From: Ancistrus triradiatus
Lineage: Eukaryota; Chordata; Actinopteri; Siluriformes; Loricariidae
Assembly: GCA_025084515.1 (NCBI GenBank)
Contig: JAJAGP010000352.1
Coordinates: 124,001 to 188,000, forward strand
Direction: 5' to 3'
DNA: 64,000 nucleotides
Positions 36,017 to 47,349 of this stretch are shown piece by piece; positions within the stretch are counted from its first letter, which is position 1; every line of letters begins with the position of its first letter. The notes beneath the pieces were generated by a model, which had not been told where the DNA came from, made no database searches, and saw nothing but the letters and a program-made list of their open reading frames with translations. Made by a program: the position numbers and the translations under genes.

Positions 36017-36847
36017 ATGGATGACCCGTGCAAGGAGCGCCAGCTGCTGTCCTTCCTGTTTTACCAAGCCGTGCGGGATCACAAACCCGTCTGGATGCTG
36101 GAGGACATGCGCACCATGGAGACCTTTCACTTGGAGGGGAGCACCCGACAGAGGACTTACACCCCGTCGGAGGCGCTCCTGTACGCCATCGTGCACGATC
36201 ACCGAGCGTATGCACAGTATCTGCTGAATCGGTACTCCGACAGCGCCCTGGCCGTCCCGGGCGAGCGCTTCTGCTGCGGTCCGTCCTCAGCTCCGCACCT
36301 GTCCGTGGCGGTCCGGTACGACCGGAAGGACATCCTGGCTCTCATCCTCCAGGTGGCGCACCAGATACCCGCCCTGTGCTCGTACATGAACCGAGGCGGG
36401 TGCTACCTGACGGAGGACGGAAAGACGCCACTCCACCTGGCGTGCGAGCTGTGTCACTCCGAGGTGGTCGTGATGCTCCTGGGGAACGGGGCTTCCCCGC
36501 AGGCCGAGGACCACAACGGCATGACGCCGCTCGACCTCCTCCTCAAGCAGCTCTGGACCTCCGAAGCCAACGCGGGCGCCAAGAAGCTATGCCTGGACAG
36601 CCTGCTCATGTTCATGCCCGAGGTCCGCTTCAAAATGAAGAGCTCCCTGGAGAAGGATCCGCAGTGCTGGAGCAGAGTGCTGGGGGAGGACAAGTTCAAC
36701 TATCTCGTCGGGAAGATCCCGGCGCCGCTGTTCCTCATCGCTATGCAACGGGTCCTGTCGCAGCTGCCTCCTCGGGAGTTCCCGAAAAGTCTGGACAGAC
36801 TGCCCATCCCGGCGTCTTTAAAGCCTCTCATGCAGACCCTGACTTGA
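36017..36847 (+). CDS. ankrd9: ANKRD9, ankyrin repeat domain protein 9
   Basis: A single-exon gene of 276 residues (human about 317), with an in-frame TAA just before the ATG (36011-36013). It opens with FYQAVRDHKPVWMLEDMR, a hallmark of ANKRD9. Ankyrin-type helices follow at about 51-75 (PSEALLYAIVHDHRAYAQYL), 92-118 and 139-177 (GKTPLHLACELCHSEVVVML, then GNGASP), and the conserved C-terminal end has LGEDKFNYLVGK and FPKSLDRLPIP. Mammalian ANKRD9 is a substrate adaptor for cullin-RING ubiquitin ligases and has been linked to turnover of IMPDH. Its shorter N-terminus lacks the mammalian leader. High GC content relative to its surroundings is normal for this gene. It stands alone, with an NRF1/CCAAT promoter upstream. 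Confidence 0.93.
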   Translation: MDDPCKERQLLSFLFYQAVRDHKPVWMLEDMRTMETFHLEGSTRQRTYTPSEALLYAIVHDHRAYAQYLLNRYSDSALAVPGERFCCGPSSAPHLSVAVRYDRKDILALILQVAHQIPALCSYMNRGGCYLTEDGKTPLHLACELCHSEVVVMLLGNGASPQAEDHNGMTPLDLLLKQLWTSEANAGAKKLCLDSLLMFMPEVRFKMKSSLEKDPQCWSRVLGEDKFNYLVGKIPAPLFLIAMQRVLSQLPPREFPKSLDRLPIPASLKPLMQTLT

Positions 36848-36939
36848 TGCAGACCCTCGTACAAACTCTTATCCTGACCCGACGCACACCCTGACGCAGA
36901 CCTCAAGCAGGTCCTTGAAGACCCTCTCAGACACCCTGG

Positions 36940-37780
36940 GGCTGGATTCACAAAAGCTTGCTTAGGAAAAATCTTGTGAAGGTTCTTAAGACAAAATAAT
37001 AAGATCATAAGAATGTTCTTAAATGCAGTTGTCAAGTATTATCTTAAGAAAATCTTCATTATTTTCTTATGTAGGCTACGTTTCATTTTAGAGCTTACGA
37101 CACATTTAGAATTTATTCAAAATAAATTATTTCCGTTATTTAGTTTAATTCGCTCAGAGGAAAAACATCAAACCAAGTGTGTCACAAAACGTCCACAGAT
37201 TAAAGCAACAGCTTTGCCATATCCTTTCCTTGTGTACATAACTTTTATATTTTAAGTCAAGTCAGATTTATTTCTATGTTTTCACAACGGAGCATTGTCT
37301 CAAAGCAGCTTTACAATTTTAGATTATCTTCTAATATCCAGGGCCAATCCCAAACTGGGCAAGCCTAGGTCGACAGTGGCAAGGGAAATCCCTAAACATT
37401 ATAAGGAAGAAACCTCGGGAGAACCAAGCCTCAAAAAGGGACCCGACCTGCTTGGGTGGCCTAGATGATAAAAGTAGGAATGAAACGAATTTATCTAGTT
37501 TTAAGGAAGACCTTCACTCGAAAGGCTTTGAAACTTTTGAATTGAAAATATGTCGGCATTATTTCCAATAACTAAACTGTTTAAAGTTTTAAATTTCAGT
37601 GCTTAGCTTGTCGACTCTTACAGCCTAAGACGAATGTCGTAAGGTTAAGAAAACATTTACGAACATAATGTTTTCAAGAATAGCACTTAATTCTTAAGAC
37701 GTTTTTCGTATTTTTTTCTAAAGAATAAACACATTTAAGAAGCTTTTCTTTCTGGAGCCACTTTGGTGAATCCGGTCCCT
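36940..37780. mobile_element. Inverted-repeat element interrupted by another repeat
   Basis: The outer ends mirror each other (ctggattcacaaaagcttg at the left; the complement of the right end reads ccggattcaccaaagtgg, then agcttcttaa). The internal sequence is rich in cttaagaa. A copy of the 'gacagtggcaagg' repeat is inserted at 37260-37480. A relative of the right half lies inside copy A of the GPCR pair at 45305-45760 in the opposite orientation. No transposase. Confidence 0.65.
37260..37480 (+). repeat. Dispersed repeat inserted in the 36940-37780 element
   Basis: A well-preserved copy of the family described at 6190-6410: gagcattgtctcaaagcagc, gcaagcctaggtcgacagtg, gaagaaacctcgggagaacc and gacccgacctgcttggg-tgg. 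Confidence 0.75.
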
Positions 37781-38496
37781 GATGCAGACCCTCACTCAGT
37801 CCTCACACGGACCTGACGCTGCCTTAGTGCTGGATGAACCTCGTAATGCTTGTATTGTCTCAGCATTAGAGCATGAAATGTGTCTGTACAGCATGTTTGC
37901 GGCATGGAATGTGCGATGCTTTAAAACCTTAACTCTACTGACTACTATAACTCTAATTAAGCAATAACACACGAGAGGTTCATGCTGTAAGGTGAGATAG
38001 TGGCACTGGTGTTCTGCAGTCGCTATAGCACGGACCTGGAGTGTATTATTGTGATTATACCACAGTTCTGTTATGGCCGTTTGTTGTTCGATTTTAAGAT
38101 AAAGAGCACAGAAAAATGATAAAATAAGGTAAAATGGTTCCATTCTATGGTTCCATCATCATCGGACTATGGGATTCTGTCCTAACAGTCGAGGAACAGA
38201 ACTTATCAATAACTGTTTATTATACAGACAATAAATACAAATATATCGATTGATCAGCTGTAATTGATTAAAAAGAAAGTTTATTTCCATTCAGCAAAAA
38301 AACAGGTCTGATTTATAAGGCAGGCTGTTACTAAGATCCACTGTTCTACCAACAGAAGAACATCAGAGTGAGATCTTGGTGTTAGAACCAAAGTACAGGA
38401 TCCCGTTATCATTTCAGTTCCTTGATTAGATGAGGCTCTTAATGTTAATCTTATGAATCAGAAATGTTAAAGTTCGAGTTCTAGATCATCAGCAGC

Positions 38497-38778
38497 TTGG
38501 TCGGGTTAATCAGAGCTGGACATAACAGATCCATGAATGAAGCTCTGATCAGCCGTGGATGGTGTTTAATGAAAGAAAGGAGAAAGAAGGAGCTGCTGGA
38601 ACAGATGGAGCTGCTGATGCTGTATAACTCTCCCGTAGCATTTCTGACTGATCCATCAAACCAAACCCAGCTAGAAGCCGATCCAGCATTTCTGGTGATG
38701 GGACTCAAACTGATCTTCAGTCTCATTGCTCTTCAGTCGAGCTGTGACTCCAATAACAGTCTGGTTCCTTTGATTTAA
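38497..38778 (+). CDS. Unrecognised 93-residue open frame, doubtful
   Basis: The frame encodes a charged segment (MKERRKKELLEQMELLML) and a later hydrophobic one. I do not recognise any family. An 81-codon open frame overlaps it on the opposite strand, so openness on one strand is weak evidence. No repeat is recognisable in the 300 bp. It could be a decayed exon, an unknown repeat or chance. Confidence 0.12.
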   Translation: MVGLIRAGHNRSMNEALISRGWCLMKERRKKELLEQMELLMLYNSPVAFLTDPSNQTQLEADPAFLVMGLKLIFSLIALQSSCDSNNSLVPLI

Positions 38779-38842
38779 AGTACTGACTTTATTTCGTTTC
38801 TCAGCCTTTAGAACTCATCCAAATCCTGGTTTGTAAGGGTGA

Positions 38843-39080
38843 TGAACCTCGGCTCATTGGAAGGATCAGGCTGCTCATTAATAGCTTCATCTAACAAATT
38901 TAAATCCAAAAAATATTTCAAAGCCAGTAGATTTTACTTGTTATAATCCATTTTACTTGTATAATGTTGCTGCTTTGTTATGGCTGGCGTCGTTGCTAGG
39001 TTACGTGTGTATGTTGGCACTCCTAGAACGTCTCTCAGCCAGTCAGATAGCGGGGTCGGAACTAACTGTGGTATAATAAG
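38843..39080 (+). repeat. Dispersed repeat, copy 2 of a pair (partner at 11768-12055)
   Basis: Same landmarks as the partner copy, including atggctggcgtcgttgcta, tggcactcctagaacg and aactgtggtataat. It is shorter by internal deletions. Confidence 0.75.
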
Positions 39081-40795
39081 CAATAATGTCTTCCTAACCT
39101 CTAAAAAAATAACGTGCAGGATATCTTAATAATGACGCTTGCCTCAAGACTTTCTGGACAAAACGTCCATGTTCATATTTCTGCGCTGTACGACTAAGAG
39201 CTGAGATGTGCAGTGTTTCTTACGCAGGTGATCTGAATGTTCTTCATTTAAAAACCTCTACATGTAGGCATGTGCTGATAACCTGTAATGTAACATCACA
39301 TCAACACTGGTGCTTCAGAACGTCATCACTGCCTCGGAGCTCCATCAGAACGATCCTGCCTAGGATTTGGGGGTAGCACGGGTGCCCCGGACATCAACAC
39401 AACCCCAAAAGGAATCAGAAGGACAGTCCACTCCTAAGTGTCCTTATTCTGGACAGATACCGAGTGCTTCATGAACCTGTTCACAAGACAGAACTGTCGC
39501 TCCCACCAACAAACCATTTTTAACATTCAGATTTTCATTTATTTCTTCATCTCAAATGTTCATAAAAAGGCTTATACTGTTGAAAAAGAAACTTGTGCTG
39601 ACGTTTATCCTTCATTTTTTCTTCGCTGTACACACTCAGTGTGCTAAATCTGATATCAGATACCTCTCTTTAATTCTGTTTGACCTCCGTTCTCTGTCCT
39701 CTCCGACAGGATTAATGTTTATCTGCAGGAATGATTGCCAAGTCAATAAAACTACCAAAACTATTTACTGACTCATGAAACATATCATGTGAAGATGTCT
39801 TTCTTTCTGTACAACCATCTTTAAGACCTCAGGGATGAACACTCGACGCTTGTAATGCCGGCTCATAACAACAGTCATTATAACAGGTCATGTTAGGGGC
39901 GCTGTTCTGTGTCCCTTTCCATAACAATGTGATTCCTACTTACCTTACAAAATACAGCTATGATACAGACATTACATGGAGACATTTGGGAGAGAGCTGC
40001 AGATGACACAAAACATGAAACAAAAGGTGCTAAAGTGCAAGGTTATTAAAATAACATAATTAAATACCTTAAATATACACAATTTCATTTTAGGTTTAAA
40101 TAAGTAAAAAGTTTATGAAAAGAACGTGAAAGCCAGCAGACGGCACATGAAGGAAAGGCAGCACAGGGCGCGAGGCAGGAACAAACCTAGACAGGGCGCC
40201 AATCCATCATAGTACTTTAGTGTAATCAATTAAAATAAAGCATGTCTTTGGGCAGTGAAGGAAAGCGGAGTAAACCCACACGGACACAGGAAGGACATTC
40301 AAACTCCACCCAGGAAGGACCCAGATTTCTCCACCTGGGATCTGTACAGTACATTCTTATTTTTCTATCTTTTATAGAACTTGAAACACTTACCAAATAC
40401 AAAAAACGAAAAGTCAACGGAACATTTTTTTCTGCCTTCAAGACTGCGATTATCTTTTACGTCAGCAGGTGTTGCAAGGATTGGCTCGTACTAGTTTTCA
40501 TTCATTCAGATATTCACATGTATATAAGACAGATTTGATGATTCTTAAGACTTTGGACCTTAAAGCGAACAGACACTGATGGCATGAACGTTAAATGGCG
40601 CATATCTGTATATGTACTACTGCTGATGCTCGATTAGGGATACATTTGGGATATTACACAAAACATCGTGTGCATCGTACAAGTCACATCAATCCTAGAA
40701 AAAATGTAGGTTCCAGCTTTGGTAATGAAACATGGTGAAAATAGAGGAACCTGAGAAACAGGAATGAGGTAGAAGTGATTTAGTGCAGATTCCTG
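39081..40795. other. Intergenic sequence
   Basis: No gene, RNA or recognisable repeat is seen. Open frames at 39438-39647, 39556-39771 and 40242-40538 lack protein-like features. The 3' UTR of the minus-strand GPCR should lie in the right part, but no AATAAA for it was found. Confidence 0.5.
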
Positions 40796-42084
40796 CTAGG
40801 TGATGTTTGTTATCCCAGTCTGGTTCTCAGTGTCTGCAGAGACGAGCTGAGTTTGTGACACCATCCTGGATGTTTGGATGGACGCCTCTGATGCTGATCT
40901 AGAAAATGAATCCTGAAGGTTCACGCCTGAGTCCGTGTCAGAGCTGCTTTTTGCCTTTAACTTCTCCACCTGTTCTGAGAGGATCCTGTACCACTTTGGG
41001 AGGAGGTGGCAGATGATGACTCCGTAGTTGGAGACCATTATGGCAGAGATCTGGATGATGGCGCGCTGTTCTGACTGGGAGATGAAGAGTGCGATGAAAC
41101 ACATCCAGACAAACAAATGGATGAGCATGCTGAAGACTGTCGGTTCTGTCTCTTTATCTTTCCCTTTGAAGGCGAACACGAAGCACACCAAAGCCAGAAC
41201 GGCTATGTAGACATGCATCGCGCCAAAGCCAGCGTCAGAGCTTTGGGTGCACTGACGGTTTATGGTGAGCGGCTCAGTCTTTGAAAGCATCTCCTCTGCT
41301 TTAGGAGAGTCGAATATAAACCAGAAGATGCAAATAAGAGCTTGAAACCAGTAAGACAAGCCATGATGATAAAAGGTTATGTTTGAACCTGCTTAGGAAA
41401 AGCTGCCTGTTTGGGTTGTAGGGACATGACGGCTAAGAAAGACCTAAAAGCCCTGACAAGAATGCATGATACACAGAGTGTGAATCCCAGTCCATACAGG
41501 ATCTGCTGTGCTCTGCAGTGATTGTCGCTTGGGTCACCTAAAAACAGGATTATACTTACAAAACTCCCCAACAGGCCTAATTTCATTAAACAGTAAAGCA
41601 ATAAGGTGTTGCTTATTCTAGGATTGGCTCTGTGGTCAATGAATAAGACCAACGAGAAGAGCAGGAGTAGTATTCCCAATACTGTTGCAATCATCACCAC
41701 GACGGGGAGCGGGTCGTTCCACTTCAGAAACCAGACGTTCAGAGGCTGGCATTTTGTTGAATTTGCGAGAGAGGATGTGCCGCTTGGACACGGCTGACAG
41801 GCTGTTTGATCTGTAAAAATAAACAAGAAACAAGAAGAAGAATTTCAAAACTGAAATGCAAACATTATTGGATAGAGGAGGCACTAGCTGACAATGAATT
41901 AAAATGGCTGAAAACAACATAAAGTGTGTGCAGTTATTTTTGGGGGTAGAATACATTATGCTGGCCATTAAAAAGGTAAGAAAGACTTTATAGGTTTTAT
42001 AAGTATTGTGCATGAACACACACTCTCCAAAATGTTTCCTGAGTATCTCTACAATCTCTTATAGATGTATCATATAGATGCCTG

Positions 42085-42345
42085 TAGGGGTACCTGCTCT
42101 GCAAGAGTGCCCTAACCGAGTATCCCACCCCCAACCCTTATCCACACCGATTCCTTAGCCGCACCCCTCGACACCCAACACGGAAACAACTCCCATTACC
42201 TTACACTCTAGTTCCCCTGTTCCCAAGTCGGTCTTCGTACCCGATCCTGGCTGAACACCCCTAGTTTGAGGGGACGCCCGGCCAACCTTAGGGGCAGGGA
42301 ACTAACCACCGCAGGGCAGGAAGGGGGGGTGGGGGGTGGGGGTTT
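42085..42345. other. C-rich segment ending in a G7-T-G6-T-G5 run, copy A intron 5
   Basis: About 240 bases are unusually C-rich and low in G on the plus strand (for example tatcccacccccaaccc), followed by the G-run at 42323-42342 and a T-rich tail. I do not recognise the segment. The G-run on the plus strand could form a G-quadruplex. Confidence 0.6.
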
Positions 42346-42852
42346 GGTGTTATTCTAAATTTTTTTGTTTTTTACCTTTTACAAGATTTTTTTTTTTTTA
42401 TTACAGATATCTAATAAATACTTGAATAGAGTACAAATATATTCATTGGCTAGCTCAGTTAAAAGTCCATAACATCCTGTGCAAGTTTAAGTGCCTGTAT
42501 CAAACCACAAAAACTTCTCCGAGGGACTGGAGAACTGGGCAGAAAACTGTTTGGTTTAGTCCAGTTATACTGTAGATGGTGTAGTACTTAGATGTTCTTA
42601 ACAAGGAAACAGAGATCCAGCTCACCTGTCTGGTTAGAATAGTAACCCTTCAGTACAGCCGCTACAGAGCCTGTAACAACAGGATATATCTGACACAGTC
42701 TTCTCTGTGCCAGGGGGACATGGATCTGAACACCTGGACAGCGGCACCTGAACACAAAACACGCATTGGTCATACAAAGTTTCGCTGTTTAAAATACCCA
42801 ACTACTAGAGGTGGAAGGAAATCACCTATGTGCAAGTCACAAGTCTTAACCT

Positions 42853-43044
42853 TCATGTAGCCTAGCGGTTAAGGTACTGGACTATGGACCATGGACCACA
42901 AGGTCCAGGGTTCAAATCCCACCTCTCCCAGGCTGCCACTGTTGGGTCCTTGAGCAAGGCCCTTAACCCACAATTGCTTGGATTGTAAGATTGTAAGTCG
43001 CTCTGGATAAGGGCGTCTGCTAAATGCTGTAAATGTAAATGTAA
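42853..43044 (+). repeat. V-SINE (tRNA-derived SINE), nearly complete
   Basis: The tRNA-like head has A-box-type (tagcctagcgg) and B-box (gggttcaaatccc) promoter elements. It is followed by the body (aggctgccactgttgggtcc) and the conserved tail (gtaagtcgctctggataagg, then gcgtctgctaaatgc), ending in aaatgtaaatgta. It lies in copy A intron 4. Confidence 0.85.
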
Positions 43045-43639
43045 TTAAGCTTCAACTTACTCTGGTAATATTCAAGTAACTCAAGTCAAGTCTCTGCTCT
43101 AAGTCTAGCAAGTCTCAAGTGAAGTCTTAAAGCAATTCTGAAGCTCTAACTCCAGTTTCCACATGTAATTCAGTCCAAAAACAGCGATCATAAAGAGTTC
43201 AACATGAACAAATATTGTTGCATTTCTTCTCATACTTTTAACTCATCTGTCGAACACGAGTCTTTTATCAGTGTTAGTCAAGGAATTCTTAAGTCCATAA
43301 ACTTGTGACTCAATCCACTGTACTAATTACACATCGAATCCTGTTTATCCCATGACTGAATATCATTGGATCTCACCATCTTGTCCGACCATGAGATTTT
43401 CTGCTCGTAGACGTCAACACTTTCATTCCTGATGTTGAATTTTCCCACAACTTCAGGTGTTCTTATATCACCGCTCTGCTTCCACATTATGAGGTCATAG
43501 CGGTTCTCAAAATCGTGGTTTTTATTAAAGTAATGGGTCTGATTGTCCAGGGTGAAATTGACCTCCTTAAGAGCGTCCACAAGCTGAAATGCAGAAGGAA
43601 TTGTTAAAAAACACAGCAACATGTTTCAGAGGCGAGATA

Positions 43640-43980
43640 ACGTTCTTATGCTGGAATGTAGTGTTTTCCTTTCTCCAGGTAGAACACTTTTCATTTAAAC
43701 CAAAAAGTTCTGCTTTGGCCCTATCATTAGACAATGTGATAGATGTCTTTATTTGCTTAGAAGTTACCCTGGGGTCCTTTGTGACCTCGCCAACTATTAC
43801 ACACCTTGCTCTTGGAGTGATTTTTGTTGGTCGGCCACTCCTGGGGAGGGTAACAATGGCCTTGAATTACTTCCATTTGTACACAATCTGTCTGACTGTG
43901 GACTGATGGAGGCCAAACTCTTTAGAGGTGGTTTTGTGACCTTTTCTAACAAATCTTTTTCTGGGGTCCTCAGAAATCAC
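43640..43980 (-). mobile_element. Tc1-like fragment (subfamily 3) in copy A intron 3
   Basis: Minus-strand fragment of the element complete at 27700-29114: gctggaatgtagtgttttcc, ggtcggccactcctgggg, tccatttgtacacaatctgt, and then gactgtggac. It directly abuts a piece of subfamily 2. Confidence 0.75.
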
Positions 43981-44420
43981 TGAAGAAGGGTGATCTCCGA
44001 TCCCTCGGACGGCACTGCATCAAGAACCGTCATTCATCAATAGCTGATAGAGCCACATGGACAAGGGATTCCTTTACCTTTATTGTCCATGCATTTTTCA
44101 ACAAGACCAAAAGTTAGTACTGAAATATAGAAATCCCTTCCAACCTTTGTTTGAGGAACATTATTTTTAAACATTTCAATCATTTTCTTACAAATTTGGT
44201 GATAAGCTGGAGATCTTCTGCCCATCTTTACTCCTCAAAGACTCTGGCTTTCCTGAATGCTGCTTTTGTACCAAATCATGATCTAATCATCTTTTTGAAA
44301 TCACATCATTATTTAGTTTGCTTACCTCATTACTAGCCCTAAATTGCTCCCGTCCCAACTTTTTTTGGAATGTGTTACAGGCCTCAAATGCAGAAACTGA
44401 TGTTTATTAACAACTTATGT
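43981..44420. mobile_element. Tc1-like fragment (subfamily 2), rearranged, copy A intron 3
   Basis: Contains gtgatctccgatccctcgg, cactgcatcaagaaccgtc and the complement of gattgaaatgtttaaaaat. These landmarks are in opposite relative orientation to those at 25095-25850, so an internal inversion has occurred. It ends with cgtcccaactttttttgg. Confidence 0.65.
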
Positions 44421-45304
44421 GTCAAGTTATGTTTCGTGTGGGAACACTTTGGAAAATCTTAACTTTACCTTCTTAGGCAGGAAATTGGTATCTTCAACAC
44501 AAGCAGTGTTGTTACACTTGAGAAGTGTTTTGATGGCATGGGCGATGGCATAGACTGCCACTCTTTGATTATAAGTAGTACTGAGGTCCACTTCCTGGAG
44601 GAGGTAATCGTCGTTTGCATCCTGGGGGTTTGTGACGTTGCAGGCCATATTGGACTCAGATTTCCGACCAGGGGTGCAGCTAAACCTCATTTGCTTATAT
44701 TCCCAGATGAAATCGTTCCTCGCCCCTGGGCTTGGTCTCAGGTTCTTGAGGTAGTCTTCGAAGCCTGGGATGTTTCCAGTGACAAATGTGAAACCGAAGA
44801 TGTCTCCTACTTTGTCTATGTCGGGCATCTTCATTAAGGAGCGCGTCACCGACCAGGAATCACTGGCGATCCAGACCCGGCTGACATTTCTCTTAATCAT
44901 CTCCATAAAGAGCTGCTTTACTATATCTGGCCTTAGAATGAGCAACACAACCTTGGCACTAGAAGACTGAATCCGATCAGCCACCCTCTTCAGGCCCTGC
45001 TCATTCGTAGCTATGGTCGACAGAACCTCCTGGAAGTCTACGCATGTGTGTTCTTTGTCCGCAGCGCGAAGGAAGCTCTCGAGGGCTGCTTTGCCGTAGT
45101 CGTCGTCCAGAGTCACCACCCCAACCCAGTGCCAGGAGAAATAACTCATGAACTTTGCCAGAGCCTGAGTTTGATACACGTCACTGGGAATGACGCGAAA
45201 GAACGATGGGTGCCGAAGCTTATCGCTCAGCGTCGGTGCAGAAGATGTAGAGCTTATCTGTACAAACACATTAGCATCACGGTTTAAAAGAGCCACCAAC
45301 TAGG

Positions 45305-45760
45305 AGCACAAGCTTGTTAGTTTGTTTTTACAGGTTTCTTATGAAAAAATTGTTATTCTTCAGCTTCTTAAGAATTATCTTATTTTTTCTTAAATCTAAA
45401 AACAAGTGGTGTTCCTGAAAACATTCTGTTGTTAAATGTTTTCTTAACTTTACGATAGAATCACATGCTGTGGGCTGTAAGAGCTGATGAGCTAAGCATC
45501 CAAATTTACCAAATTTTAAACGACTTTCCACGTCACCCACCAATTGTTGTATTTTCCAAGCAGTGTTTTTTTTCTGTTGGCTTTTGCTTCAAAAATCACC
45601 TCTATTTCTTGTTGGCTAAATTCTTTTGAACGCTTGCCGTGTTTTGCACGACATATATTATAAGTAAAATGTAACCTACATAAAAAAATGAACACTTATA
45701 ATATTAATATTAGATTATTATATCTTAGAATATGATTAGGAATTTCTTAAGATGACATTT
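45305..45760. repeat. Relative of the 36940-37780 element, copy A intron 2
   Basis: Shares cctgaaaacatt-ctgtt, aaatgttttcttaact and gggctgtaagagctgatgag, then ctaagcat, with the complement of 37550-37720. Insertions of this kind are non-autonomous. Confidence 0.6.
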
Positions 45761-46041
45761 GGGCACACATCTCAAGCCAAGCCATCACTTTGCCTTTGCC
45801 TACTGACAACACAGACACACCCTTATGGCAAAGTCTTAGTTGCCACCGGCCTTGATTCCGAGCATTCTCTCTTGCTGTCGTTGTTTCTTTTGACTTCTAG
45901 CTCTAATGTTTGGACTGGTTTCGACCACATATGTGCTTTGTTTTGTTTGCTTTTCTGCCATTGTTTATAATAAAGCAGTATTGATTTTGCACTCATCTCT
46001 GCTCACTGGACCTCGTATTGTAAAGTAATGGCATAAAAGTA

Positions 46042-47349
46042 CAGTGGTGCGTGAAAGTTTGTGAACCCTTTTGAATTTTCTATATTTCTCCATAAATATG
46101 ACCTAAATCAGAATCCCCTCCCCCCCATCAGATTTTCACACAAGTCCCTAACAGTAGATAAAGAGAACCCAATTAAACAAATGAGACAAAAATATTATAC
46201 TTGGTCATTTATTTATTGAGGAAAATGATCCAATATTACATATTAGTGAGTGGCAAAAAAAGTATGTGACCCTCTAGGATTAGCAGTTACATTTGAAGGT
46301 GAAATTAGAGTCAGGTGTTTTTTTAATTAATGGGATGCCAAATCAGGTGTGAGTGGGCACCCCGTTTTATTAAAGAAACAGGGGATCTTGATGCCCATCA
46401 GGCTGGAAAAGGTTACACAAAAACCATCGCTAAAGAGTTTGGACTCCAAGTCAGACAGTCAGACAGATTGTGTACAAATGGAGAGGAAAGTTCAAGACCA
46501 TTGTTTATGGTTACCCCCTCCCCAGGAGTGGTCGACCAACAAAGATCACTCAAGAGCAAGGTGTGGTGAATAGTTGGCGAGGTCACAAAGACCCCAGAAG
46601 TAACTTCTAAGCAACTGAAGGCCTCCTCTCGAATATCAAAAATCGGACATATGTGGTTAATGTTTAAGGTTCATGAGTCCACCATCAAGAAGAACACTGA
46701 ACAACAATTGTGTGCATGGCAGGGCTGCAAGGAGAAAAGCCACTGCTCTCCAAAAAGAACATTGCTGCTGTTGTGTTGCTGAACCTCAGGAGAAGGTGGG
46801 TCATGCCCAGCAAAGGACAAAACGCCCCTAAGCCACCACAAGCCGTTTCTACCAAAGAATGGTTACAGAAGAATAAAGTTCATGTTTTGGAATGGCCAAG
46901 TCAAAGTCCTGACCTTAATCCAAGTGGAAATGTTGTGTAAGGACCTGAAGTGAGCAGCTAATATGTGATGGAAACCCACCAACATCCCCAGAGCTGAAAG
47001 GCTGTTCTTCTTTACGGGGGAATGGGCTAAAATTCCTCCAAAGCCGGTGTGCAGGACCTGATCAAACAGCTACAGGAAAAACGTTTTAGCTGCAGTTATT
47101 GCTTGCACACAGGGGGGTCACACCAGATACTGAAAGCAAGGCTCACATACTTTTTGTTTTGCCCCCTCACTAATATGTAATATTGGATCATTTCCTCAAT
47201 AAATAAATGACCAAGTATAATATTTTGTCTCATTTCTTTAACTGGGTTCTTTTTATCTACTTTTAGGACTTGTGTGAAAATCTGATGATGTTTTAGGTCA
47301 TATTTATGCAGAAATTTCTAAAGGGTTCACAAACTTTCAAGCACCACTG
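46042..47349 (+). mobile_element. Tc1/mariner element with both ends, broken transposase (subfamily 3)
   Basis: Flanking TA at 46040-46041 and 47350-47351. Left end cagtggtgcgtgaaagtttg and right end caaactttcaagcaccactg are inverted repeats. Plus-strand transposase fragments are in shifted frames: DAHQAGKGYTK, LFMVTPSPGVVDQ and EWPSQSPDLNP (DDE-domain block). It sits in intron 2 of GPCR copy A in antisense orientation. Confidence 0.9.

Noticed and set aside
36028..36894. 288-codon frame overlapping ankrd9 in another frame
   Set aside because: Longer than the ankrd9 frame but Pro/Arg/Gly-rich and without motifs; the other frame matches ANKRD9 throughout.
41028..41210. 60-codon frame antisense to GPCR copy A, repeated exactly at 56109-56291 opposite copy B
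   Set aside because: Its duplication simply reflects the identical helix exons; it is an antisense shadow.
42853..43044. tRNA gene suggested by A- and B-box-like sequence
   Set aside because: Followed by the SINE body and tail; it is the tRNA-derived head of a V-SINE, and no clean cloverleaf was seen.
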